Below the pieces are notes generated by a model. It searched no databases and was not told where the DNA came from. It was given only the letters and a program-made list of their open reading frames with translations. A stretch of 64,000 nt of DNA from assembly GCA_022496805.1 (NCBI GenBank), contig CM040090.1:12270001-12334000 (forward strand), given 5' to 3'. The DNA comes from Pohlia nutans. Lineage: Eukaryota > Streptophyta > Bryopsida > Bryales > Mniaceae. A program made the position numbers and the translations under genes. Positions 32,647-43,490 of the stretch are shown piece after piece (the first letter of the stretch is position 1; each line of letters begins with the position of its first letter).

Positions 32647-33463
32647 TTAACCCCTAAGCGTCCCGGCGTCCATATTTTGGACGTTTCTGAAGGACATTCA
32701 ACTTCAAAGAGCTGCAACATTTGCAAAACGTGTCCGATTTTGCTGAAATTTTGCAAAAAACTCCCCACATAATATACAAAATGTGTGGTAAAAATTTCAA
32801 ATCAATCCAAGATGAATTGAATTTTTGGTGATCTTTTGAAAGTAGGTATCTTGTTTTTGGGACAGTTCTGTGTATTTTGATGGCAACAACTTCGGGGGCT
32901 TGTATCTCCTTCATCCCAAGTCCATTTGCAATAAAATTTGTTGGGTTGGATTCCCCTTGAAGTCTAGTTATCATGAAAAACATTTCAGGTCAATCCATGT
33001 TGTTGTGAATGTTTCAAAGTCATATCAATGCACGCGTCTAGTTTGGACACTTTTTGCTTTTTGGTTCAAATGAGTCACTTTTGGGGCTACTTTTTGACAT
33101 TGCAAGGCCATTTTAGGACACATTAAATATTTTCATGAGGCTTTTTTGGTACCAATGTGTTAATATGATGATTTTGAACTACTTTGTAGTTCAAAGTTTT
33201 TTCATTTAAATGATTTTGAGAACGAATTTCACCTCTAACTTTATTGCTAGGAAAATTTCAGCATCCTTTCTTAGCACTAAAACACTATGATCTTGCAGTC
33301 TATATGGCCAAATGACCCCAAAATTGATCCACATGATCTACAACATGTATGTTACAAGATTGTACTGTTGAGATTTCCATACCTCACTTACATTTAGACC
33401 TATAACATACCAAAACCGATGAGGATTTTAAGCTCAAAAAAGCTAAGGACCCTTAGGGGTTAA
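32647..33463. mobile_element. TTAA-flanked MITE, 817 bp (element J)
   Basis: Starts TTAACCCCTAAGCGTCCCGG and ends GGACCCTTAGGGGTTAA. Just inside the left end is the hairpin CGTCCATATTTTGGACG, which element K also has. Confidence 0.78.
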
Positions 33464-33965
33464 GCCTTTTCACTTGAATGCATTTACCTCTTGTAAAACA
33501 TCAGCTATTGCATTTCAATTTCAATTTAATTCATAATTCTACCTTATACCATTAACTTTTTGAAAATAAAAATTATACCATTAACACATAGCTAAAAAGT
33601 ATAATACTAGTGTAAATCACCCTATTGTATTAATAACTCGGGAAAGTCACTTCGAAATATTACATAACAACGTGCAAGCAAAGATAGTGTTCAGAAAAAT
33701 CTTTGAAGGTAAGTTTTATAAATGATTTATGTTAATATAGAATGTTCAAAATTGATTATAAGAATAAACATGAAAATATTCTCATAATATTACTAATTAT
33801 TGTAAAAATTCTTTCAATTTCATAGTATTTTTAAATACCCTTCATTCACGTCACATAATACTCAGAAGATACAAAGAATACCCTCACCGTAATTAATAAA
33901 ACAAAATATACTAAGAAAAAAAACAAGCGTGGTCATACACACATATGGAATTTACAATGTTAGAT
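33464..33965. other. AT-rich DNA without a gene
   Basis: Nothing recognised. Confidence 0.45.
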
Positions 33966-34516
33966 TTAACCCTTTAGAGCGCCGGCGTCCAGATTTTGGA
34001 CGCCGGATGAATTTCAGCAGCTCGATTTCTGTAGGTACCGGATGTTTTTCATCCATTTTTATTTTATTTTTCATTCTTGTGCTAGTTGAATACCATTTGT
34101 ACGGTATGGATTTTCCAAATAAGATAATGTGAATTTTTGAATATTTACAAAAGTGATTAATGTCAAGTTTCAATCTTAGTTCAAAAAGAAAGACCTTAAA
34201 TATGATTTTCCATAGTAAGTAGAATCAAATAATGGAAACCATACCATCTCGTAGTGCATGTCATTCTAATTTCATTACAATATTTTTAAATTTTTTTTGT
34301 GTTAATTTTGGATTTTTAATTGAATTTCAAGAGAAAACCTTGCAAAATTACTTTAAAAATATTAATAATAAATATGATGAATCCAACCATACGGATGTTA
34401 TCTACACATTGACATTTACAACTTTGTTTTGCACATCAACTCCATTTCCGTTTTTCATCAACCATTTTATAACAAATCTTTGAAAACAGTGTTGAATCGG
34501 GACGTTAAAGGGTTAA
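33966..34516. mobile_element. TTAA-flanked MITE, 551 bp (element K)
   Basis: Starts TTAACCCTTTAGAGCGCC and ends GGGACGTTAAAGGGTTAA. The subterminal hairpin GGCGTCCAGATTTTGGACGC is present. A truncated relative lies at 20800-21105. Confidence 0.8.
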
Positions 34517-34566
34517 TTGTTACTATATTACTTTAACGCTACAAATATATACATATGTATGTACTC

Positions 34567-34568
<2 letters not shown>

Positions 34569-34612
<44 letters not shown>
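34569..34612. repeat. (TA)n microsatellite
   Basis: About 22 TA units followed by TGTATGTATG. Confidence 0.95.
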
Positions 34613-34624
<12 letters not shown>

Positions 34625-35640
34625 AATTAGAAAATTACATAGTAGTGAATTAGATTGTATAGAAAATTTGGTTGCCTTGCCCCAAGAAAGTTACTTCCTA
34701 AACCATCAAAGTCAATAAATAATTTCACTAATATTTCCATTTTTATATATGGATATTCATGAGTCCCAATTACAAAAAGATCTAGTTTCCAAACCGTAAA
34801 ATCTCCTACAGTAACACTAAATACTTACATAGTGTAAAATGTCAAGAACTTCGTGAGAAACAATTCAATTTCACTATTTAGTGTCCATTCCACAATGTGT
34901 AAATTTTTACTAATAGTAAAAAAAAACTTAAAAGATGAAGAAATAGGGGCTTTGGGTTAGGTTCACACAAGGTTTGAGATGAGATGGAGAGGGGATTTGA
35001 GAAGGTTTTGAGAGGGAAGGTTCATGTTGGGTTGAGAAGAAATGCCCCCGTTTAATTGTAGAGCGAGGTTACACAGCTGTCAACCACCGAGCCCCTCGGT
35101 TGGCAACTGGCCGCTGCTCGTGCCAGGTCTGACCCTGAACCTCAGCCAAACAAAGTTGAGTCCATCTTTGCAACCGTGGGATGCCAATTGAGGAGGCAAA
35201 ACACTCTCCCACATCGTTCGTAGTGTAGCTGGAACTTCTAATCTCCCCATGACATTCTATTATTTACTTGTTCCAATTATAGTAGCTCTTGATCCTACAT
35301 GATCTATGTGGCTCATGCGTTCTAAAAGAAATAGCTCAACCCTCCTATGTTCTATGAAATCTTCTTTGTAACATTTAATTTAATTTATGGTTACACTCTT
35401 TTACAGATATATCTAGCCCTTCCATGAGTATGAAATGAAAAAATTAAAGGCCGCCATTACATATGATTCTAATGGATTGAAACATATCAAGATGGTAGAG
35501 TAAAAAATTAAGTACAATTTAACTCCTCCACTAAGATTAGCTTCATAAAATCTTTCAAGCACGTAAGATGAATCCTCGATAAAGACTAATACGATACAAT
35601 GTAACAGACAGTCAGAACTACAACAACTATTAAAGCAATC
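34613..35640. other. Unassigned DNA
   Basis: A GC-richer island at 35040-35235 stands out from AT-rich DNA. It might be an exon or a gene fragment, but no domain is recognised. A minus-strand frame at 35413-35688 is also unassigned. Confidence 0.35.
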
Positions 35641-35952
35641 TAAAACATTCACTACCCTTCCATCAGGTTGCCTTTTAGTTTCCTCCATTTTTATATCTAG
35701 AGAGACTAGTGATTTGTAATTGAATGGAATCTTGAATTAAATAAGCAATTACAAAACACCATTGAATTGTTGATCGAGTGAGTGCTTCTGTTCACTATGA
35801 CTGTTTGCTCTTGCTTAATGCCACCTGCTCCCATAGCTACTGATATGATGTGGAATATCCTACATCAATTCATTGCGGGGATGAAATGATATGGGATATT
35901 CCACATCATTCTGTTGGGAAAGGCAGCAGTAACAGAGGCTACTGAATGTTAT
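35641..35952. mobile_element. ACATAAC MITE
   Basis: Relative of the element at 41889. The ends are AAAACATTCACTACC and GCTACTGAATGTTATGT, with the shared segment GCTCTTGCTTAATGCCACCT and the central hairpin TGTGGAATATCCTACATCA...GATATGGGATATTCCACATC. Confidence 0.75.
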
Positions 35953-37203
35953 GTCACTCACGTTCAAGAATGAAACATAATCTTCAACATTCACAAGAAA
36001 TGCAGTAAGTTAGCCAACGACCGTCGGACGCTTCGTCCTATCGATCGTCCGTCCAGGCGGTGTCAACCGACGAATGAGAAATCAATCCAAACTCCAGATC
36101 TGACAAATGAAACGCCACGCAGAGCCATCCTGTTTACTCCGAGATTCCTTCACGTTCTCCACGGAGTTCCCACGAGCGTACCCACGAGCGTTCCCAAGCA
36201 TATCATAATTGCCATCACTGCGAACGCCTGCTCCCGAATATAGAGCAAGCGGAGGAACCCGCGGTCCGGGTCAAGGGTACCGGGAGAACCGGTTCCACTT
36301 GACCCTCTCTTGTCTCGCACCTCTGGCTAGACCTCCGTCGCTTACCACTAGGCCTTTTGCATGCTGCTGGAGATGAGCCATTGCAGCGTCACGGCCCGTT
36401 TGTCTCCACTGGCCCCCATTCCGGCCGCTTTCTGTTCGGATGTGGCACGCCTCTAGCTGTGGTTGAGCTTCCGGCCTTCTTTCGAAGCTTTTCGGTGGTC
36501 TTATGATGCGACGATTCGTCCAGGGGCGTCGGCCGTGGAGCTGGATTCACTCCACCCAGGGTTTCGTGATCGGTCGCGGTCCTTTCTGCTCCATCGCCGT
36601 GACCGTGCCCCGGCGTGTACAGTTCGACTCTGGCTCGCCCGCTCGCACGGGATGCGGTTGGATGCAGGCGACGTGAGCGTTGCGCGGTGATGGTTTTCTA
36701 CACGGTGCTCTGTGTGGAAGTTTCGGGACGGGATGGTAGGTGATTGGCGCGGACAGGGGGACCGTGGCGGTCGTGTACGAAATGGGACGGTGCACGGATA
36801 GTGCCGTTTGGATGTTAGCGTAGCATGTTCCACGCGCATCGGTATTGGCAATGGACTGGGGCAGGAAACGAAAGGGAAGTTTGGTCGACCTACTCTTGGA
36901 GGAGCAGGCTGCATATCCGAGCGGAGAGAGCGGGTTTCAGAAGCGGGACGAGGTTCTTCGGTGAGTTTGGGGAGGTGGTCGTGTGAGCTCGTGGATATTT
37001 ATCGGTCGGGGGATTGGATTGGAACGGGCGGGGAGGTGGCGTGGCGTAGATTATTATGATAGTTGTGTATCTGGCACGTAGGCGCGGCGTCCGCAAGTGC
37101 GAGGTGCTGCAGATCAAGACGTCAATTTGAGACGTGGTTTAGGATAGCCGAGCGGTGGTACTCGTGATAAGTAGGGCACGGAGGAGCAGAGTCCGGAATC
37201 GAA
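35953..37203. other. Upstream region of the cryptochrome gene
   Basis: GC-rich from about 36000, like the cryptochrome exons. It probably contains the promoter and 5' leader. No TATA box or known light element can be assigned with confidence. Long overlapping frames (36501-36914 minus, 36463-36690 plus) have no recognised domain and reflect high GC. Confidence 0.5.
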
Positions 37204-40200
37204 ATGGCGACGGCGGCTTGCACCATCGTGTGGTTCAGGCGTGATCTCAGGCTGGAGGACAATCCTGCACTGATTGCTGCGGCAAGGGCAGGCAGTGTGA
37301 TTCCGGTGTTCGTTTGGTCACCTGCGGAAGACGGGCAGTTCCACCCCGGGCGTGTATCGAGATGGTGGCTGAAGCAGAGCTTGATACATCTGGAACTGTC
37401 TTTGAAGAAATTAGGCTCTCCTTTAATCATGAGAAAATCTTCGGATACACTGAGCGTGCTCCTGGAGATCGCGGAGGCCACGGGAGCAACTCAAGTGTTT
37501 TACAATCATCTTTACGGTGAGTGACACTCTGAGCCGCTAGGTTGAGGCAGTCATTGGTTGCTTGGAGTGGTGGACTTGGAGGCAATCGTGAGCTGCTTGT
37601 TGTACTCCTACGTCCGTAAATTCCAGGTTGCTTGCTGCTATTGTTGCAGTGAGCACTGCAGCATGGTCGGGCCTGCGAGGAGTACGTCATGCGGAGTTAG
37701 GATGTGTAGTTTCGATGCTCTTAGGTTGAGATACGCAGGCTTTGTGTTAGGCCGGCGATTGAAGGTGTCTGAACATTTGATGTGGTTACTGCAGACCCGG
37801 TGTCTCTGGTGAGGGATCATCGAGTGAAGCAAGGTTTATCGCGGCGTGGGATCGTGGTTCACACGTTTAACGGCGATTTGCTTTACGAGCCTTGGGAGGT
37901 TTATGACGACGAAGGACAAGCATTCACGTTGTATGACGATTTCTGGAAGAAATGCATGAACATGCCATTTGAGCCCGAGGCGCCACTTCTACCTCCCAAA
38001 AGACTCGTAGGACCAATCGGTACGTGGTTTTTCTGATCGGAACGTGCGTGTTCTGACCGTACGGATTCCCTGCAACATCAGAACTGAACGGAGTCTTGCA
38101 GTGGGGGGGTTTGTATTCATTTTTCATGTTGGGATGCATCCTGAGAGAATGTTTCCGATGCCCATGGCCGTAGTCGTGTTGGTTCCGCACGGTGGGGTTG
38201 GACTTCGTTGCATTGCAGTGGGCTGGTATGGACTGTTTCTAAATTCTTACCGTCAATTGAAGCCGCTGTGTTGGTTATGTTTGGGATGTGGCAGGAAAAA
38301 TCCTGAGCTGCAATGCAGAGCAGCTGGGTCTGGAAGACGAATTTGAGAAAAGCAGCAACGCTCTTTTATCGCGGGCATGGTGTCCGGGGTGGAACTATGC
38401 AAACAAGTCTTTAGATGCATTTTTACGTGCCCCCCTTTGTGACTACGCGGTGGACCGGCACAAAGCAGAGGGGGCCAGTGGCACCCCGACATCGCTACTG
38501 TCCCCTCATCTGCATTTCGGAGAATTGAGCGTGCGCAAGATTTTCCACGAGGTTCGGAGAAGACAAGCGACGTGGGCCCGAGAGGGATTTGCGGCCGGGG
38601 AACGAAGCGTGAACATGTTTCTGCGGGCTTTAGGGTTTCGAGAGTACTCTAGATATCTGAGTTTTCACTTCCCATTCACACACGAAAGGTCGCTGCTGGC
38701 GAATTTGAAGTCTTTTCCGTGGTGCACGGACGAGGGGTACTTCAAGGCATGGAGGCAAGGGCGAACGGGGTATCCGTTGGTGGATGCCGGAATGAGGGAG
38801 CTTTGGGCGACAGGGTGGTCGCACAATCGAATTCGTGTGGTGGTGGCGAGTTTCTCGGTGAAGTTTCTGCAACTTCCGTGGCGGTGGGGAATGAAGTACT
38901 TTTGGGACGTCCTGCTGGATGCAGACTTGGAATGTGACGTCCTCGGGTGGCAGTACATTTCGGGCAGTCTACCAGACGGCCATGAGCTAGACCGAATAGA
39001 GAACCCTCAGGTATTCAGCAGCACCGAAATGCAGTGACTTGCGGATTGCTTGGTTGAGGGGTTGTTGTCAGAAAGTGCATTGTTCAAGCCTCGGTGGTGC
39101 TGTGGTGGATTCGCGGTAGACGTTTGTAGGCTGAAGGGTTGTGCCCCGTTTGTAGTTTTTGAAGTTGATAGCGGGATGGGATGTCGGTGGTACCTTTTGG
39201 TCGCTTTTTGTGGGTTTGCCGTTTGGCACTGTTCCCGAGTCTAGTCTTCTGGTTGGTGATCATGGCCCGGTGTCGAAGACTTGAGGAATTTCCACATGGA
39301 GATGTTCTGAAGTTGTGCGTTTGGTTGTGCATCAGGTGGAAGGGTATAGGTTCGATCCGGACGGAGATTATGTACGGCGGTGGCTGCCAGAGCTTTCGCG
39401 GCTGCCAAACGAGTGGATTCATCATCCGTGGGATGCTCCACCCGGCGCTCTTCGAGCAGCTGGTGTGGAGTTGGGAACAAATTATCCGCGTCCGATCGTG
39501 GAGATTGGAGCTGCGAGAGAGCGACTCCAGGCGTCGCTTGCGGAGATGTGGGAAAGAGACGCCGCAATGAAAGCTGCGCTTGCGAACGGATTGGAAGAGG
39601 GGCTTGGAGAAACCGTGGAAGTGGTGGGCACTGGAGGGCCCATGCACGAGAGGATGGATGTACCGAGAGTGATAGTGCACAGAGATTCGGATGTGTCGTC
39701 TATCAGCTCGAGAAGAGACCAACTGGTGCCGGAGATAATACCGAATGAGTTCCATCTGCAGGCTCACGAATCCATCATGAACAGGAGCCCAACCGGCGTG
39801 GAGGATGTGGAAGATGTTGCAGTGGCAGCACCGGCTCCGTACGTGCCTCAATGGAGAGGCACGACTGCGAACAACCCCAGCATGCACATGGAAGGAAACA
39901 ACGGTCACGTGGCCCCAGCTAGGGCGCCCGTAGCGTGGCCCACTGTGACGGCGATGGATTATGATTTGGATTCGACTGCGGAATCGACTTCTGTGGCCGG
40001 GCCTGCGGAGAGTGCAGGTGGGACGGTTCCTGTGTGGTCGGAGTCGCTTTCTGCTCGTCCTACGGTACAAATCCGTGGAAGTCTGGTGCCAGTGGTTCCG
40101 GAGGTGTTTAGGGGACCGGGTTTGTCTCGAAGGCAATTGCACGCCTCTGTGCAGAGAGTGAACATCGAGGCGATGACGTCAAACAAGGTGAGGGTTCGAT

Positions 40201-40235
40201 ACCAGCATCTGTTTGAAGATAGGTTTGTGCATTGA
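37204..40235 (+). CDS. CRY: Plant cryptochrome (blue-light receptor), 4 exons
   Basis: Blue-light photoreceptor that binds FAD through its photolyase-like domain and signals through its C-terminal tail, mainly in the nucleus. Exons: 37204-37516, 37795-38019, 38295-39010 and 39336-40235, all with GT-AG introns and matching phases, giving 717 codons (Arabidopsis CRY1 has 681). Seen: IVWFRRDLRLEDNPAL at the N-terminus, GRTGYPLVDAGMRELWATG in the FAD pocket, Asp394 and Trp398 in DADLECDVLGW (equivalent to Asp396 and Trp400 of Arabidopsis CRY1), and the DAS tail with DQLVP (546-550), acidic VEDVEDV, STAES (631-635) and GGTVPVWS. The tail rules out a photolyase or CRY-DASH. The introns hold no transposons. 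A good donor, AAG|GTGAGG, at 40188 could splice to a further exon instead of reading to the TGA at 40233. Confidence 0.95.
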
Positions 40236-41774
40236 TAGCGTCTTTGATACGGTTGAATTTCCTGCTTCAGCGTTTCCGGTTTGTTTGGGGTGGCTTGTGG
40301 TAGAGGTTAGGAGTGATGGGAGGCGTGGTTTGCGGGAATATGTTGGGTGCGTGCGTGTGTTGGGCCATCTTGAAATCCTACAGATTGGGGCTTTGTGCTT
40401 GTCTATGGTGCAGACAAGCTCTCTCTCGGTCTAGATTGGTCCAAGGTGGAGCTGGAATGTGAGGGCTGAAATATCGCCACATCTACTTGGTGACCTGACT
40501 TCGTGCGGCTTGCTTTCTTCTTTGGTGGTTTCTATTACTCCTCTCTCGCGTGGCACTTTGGCTTCCTGATTGTGTGTATTGCACGGTGTTGTGCTTTGGT
40601 TTATACAGCAGGCTTGTGAAGAGGAATTTTATGTACCGAAGCTGGGCAGATGGACCCAACCCCGCAAGCGACGTGTCAAGCAAGATGGCTGACCGGAGTG
40701 TCGCTGGACACTACTGGGATGTCGCCTTTTTGTAGAGCTTCAGAGGGTCAGTTTCACCACTCACTCCACAGCCGCCAAGGGTTCCCTGGTTCAGTTCACA
40801 TGGGGAGCCGGAGGCAGTAGCATGCGGGGGGGACAATCCAGGACCATCGAAGCCAGTTAGAGATGGTTTGGGTGGTGAACTCTACAGCGCCACAGTTGTA
40901 TGTTGGAGCCCGTGAGTGGGGTTTCGAGTCCATGCTATTTTGCACACCCAGAAACTGTTTACTCCGATGAGTGGAAGTGGGTGAAGTGCAGGAAGTGGAT
41001 TGAGGTTTTGGTCGTCTCCAAGTTTAGTTGTATTACAATACCAGTGTTTGGTTGTGGGTGTGTCGTAGATGCGAGGCATATCTGGTTCGTCGTGCAGAAT
41101 TGCTTCCAGGAGTAGTTGTGCGTGGTGGAGGTCTTCCGAGGTCATTGTAGCACCAATTGTAAATGAGCAAATGGCCAGAGAAGCTAGGCGAGTGTAATAT
41201 TGGCTGCAGTTTTAGGCAGCTAAATGCTGTACTGCATCTTGGTTGCATGCTCTTGTTAATACGAAGGGTTCAACTGGATTGCCTCGATGATGGGATTTGG
41301 GAGGATACAGGAAGTCACGGAGCTGGTAGTAGACTTGGGAGTTGGGATGGCTTCTTGGAAATGCATGGGATGTTGGTTTGGCATAAGGTAGAGATCACGT
41401 TCGCGGGTGGGGAACCGGACGGCATTGCAGGAAGTGTGTAAGGAAAGGGTATTCCACGGAACAAGTTTCACTAAACGTTGGAAGTGGAAGGGGTTTGCAG
41501 TTGCATCAATAATGTGTATCTTGTATCAATCAATTGTGTCTTTCATCATTTATTTCAACCAGCAAGCAATACCATCATGCTTGGTGGATAAAGTCACGAA
41601 TCTTTTTGTCCGTCAAACAGTATATTTTGTACTTGTCGACCTCATGTTCATAGGCTACAATATGAAGTACTTTATGGATTCAACTCACCTGCGAGAATTT
41701 GCTCTGAAAGATTGAGTTATTTACTTTTTTATCTATGCATTTTGAATTCCTAGCACACTGATGTTTTTAGTGCA
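40236..41774. other. Region downstream of the cryptochrome
   Basis: Moderately GC-rich up to about 41480. It may hold the 3' UTR and, if the donor at 40188 is used, a further exon. Frames at 41163-41441 and 41407-41715 have no recognised domain. Confidence 0.4.
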
Positions 41775-42930
41775 TTGGATGTGGGGTGGTTTCATTCAAC
41801 TTACTAGAGTCTTGAGATGTGAAAGATTCGTTAACATCAACGACACGTGCCTGTAAATCCATTAAACCTCTTTGAGCAGAGGGATAGTACATAACATTCA
41901 GTTGTATTCCAAGAAGGTGCCTTTTAGTTTCATCTGCTGAGTGACAGGTGATTTGTTATTGAATGGACTATTGAATCAAATAAAAAATTACAAAACACTG
42001 TTGAATTGTGATTGAGTGAGTGCTTACGATTACTATACACCATGGTTGATTGCTCTTGCTTAATGCCACCTGCTCCTAGAGCTATTAATGTGATGTGGAA
42101 TATCCCACATCATTTCATTGGGGGATGAAATGATGTGGGATATTCCACATCGTTCTGTTGGAGGAAGGCAGTAGTCACAGAGGCTACTGAATGTTATGTG
42201 GTTGAGCTTGCGGTTCATCACCCAACAATGATGTTCTATAGGATTGAGGTCAGGAGATTGTGGAGGCTACTTCAGGGAATCAAACGGTTGTTTTGACAGC
42301 CACTCCTTGAAACTCTTTGTTGTATGCTTTAGATTGTGGTCGTGTTGAAATTTAACCCTAGTTGGATTCAAGTGGTACTTTGTGAGAGTACGGTTCAAGT
42401 GGGTTTCCAAGATTTCACGGTACACATTGATTAATTATTCCTTCTCTCTTGCAAGTCAAACCTTGTCCAAATGCAATCAGACATTCCCAAATCATTAAAG
42501 AGCCATCACCGTATTTTACAGTGTTCTCATTGTCTGCTCAGTAGGACATTCTTTCTTTTTCAACCCAGCATCAATATTGTCCATTAAAACAGAATTGACT
42601 GATCTTGGTCTCGTCTGAGAAGATTATTGTCTTCCCGTCATCAATTGTCTAGTGAAAATGAGTTGTCGCAAATTTCAATCAAGCCTTGATGTTCTTCTAT
42701 GAGAGAAGAGGTTTGTTTGTTTTCATACAGACAACCACACCTGCAGAATTTAGTGTCCGTCGCACAGTTTGCATACTAATCTCATTGGCAAATTGTTGCC
42801 TAACCACTCTGGTCGCATCTTTTGTAGTGTCTTACCCGCCTATCGTAACTGTTGTTATACAAACCCTCTTCACCGAGTCCAACATCAATGGGATGTGCCT
42901 CCAATCAATATAATAAGTTTAAAGATGCGC
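41775..42930 (-). pseudogene. Tc1/mariner transposase relic (DD34E)
   Basis: Cut-and-paste transposase of the Tc1 type. On the minus strand from 42930 down: a helix-turn-helix part with ANEISMQTVRRTLNSAGV, then IIFSDETK (first Asp), ENTVKYGDGSLMIWECL, FQHDHNLKHTTKSF (second Asp), PPQSPDLNPIEHH (Glu). There are 34 residues between the second Asp and the Glu, so DD34E. The C-terminal part, YPSAQRGLMDLQARVVDV, continues beyond the MITE inserted at 41889-42199. Many stops and frameshifts show an old, dead copy. Confidence 0.85.
41889..42199. mobile_element. ACATAAC MITE with central palindrome, 311 bp
   Basis: The inverted termini ACATAACATTCAGT match at both ends. The core TGATGTGGAATATCCCACAT...ATGTGGGATATTCCACATC is an almost perfect hairpin of about 27 bp per arm. 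It interrupts the Tc1 relic; joining its flanks restores transposase text. Copies at 22722 and 35641. Confidence 0.82.
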
Positions 42931-43443
42931 CTCAATTGCTGATTCTTTGTGGATTGGCTAACATTTGTACATTTAAGGCAGGATGTCCTAAAACCATCAA
43001 CTTAAGAAATATGGCCTCATTTTAACAAGGTTATTTATGAGAAACATTTTTTGGTCATTTGGAAGAAGATTCCTTACAGAATGCACGAATGTTTGCAATT
43101 TAATTCCCAATATTCAAATTGATACAAGTTTTCGAAGTGAAAAGAACTTCGTCATTCAAATCAGACCTCTAGGTTTCCCCATATCCACACCATGTGGTAC
43201 TAATGTTCACTCATAATGATACCCAAAACCTCCAACTATTTCTTTGCAATACTTGGCATGCTATTCGTCTACTTGAATAGTGAAATTGTTGGTTTTGAGT
43301 CTCAACTGTAGTGGCTCCAAGAAAGGTCTACATGTCATAATGAGTATGAAAGATTGGTAAGAAGATCGGCAATGATGTTTGCTTCAAGACACTCATTAGC
43401 CAACACAAGTCAGTAAAGTCACTAAAATCATCAAAGCCAAGAT
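42931..43443. other. AT-rich DNA without a gene
   Basis: It may include the left end of the Tc1 element. No terminal repeat is identified. Confidence 0.4.
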
Positions 43444-43490
43444 CATTAGGAGAAATGTGGGGTCCCAAAGGGGCCCTTGGTTTTGGCACG
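43444..43490. mobile_element. CATTAGG element, left terminus (third copy)
   Basis: CATTAGGAGAAATGTGGGGT followed by CCCAAAGGGGCCCTT matches the termini at 12994 and 15866. No right end is seen. The DNA after it differs from the other two copies. Confidence 0.55.

Noticed and set aside
36501..36914. 137-codon minus-strand frame upstream of the cryptochrome
   Set aside because: High GC gives long frames on both strands here. It has no domain and is more likely promoter or leader DNA.
39084..40142. 352-codon minus-strand frame opposite cryptochrome exon 4
   Set aside because: A shadow of the well-supported plus-strand exon; Arg/His/Ser-rich with no domain.
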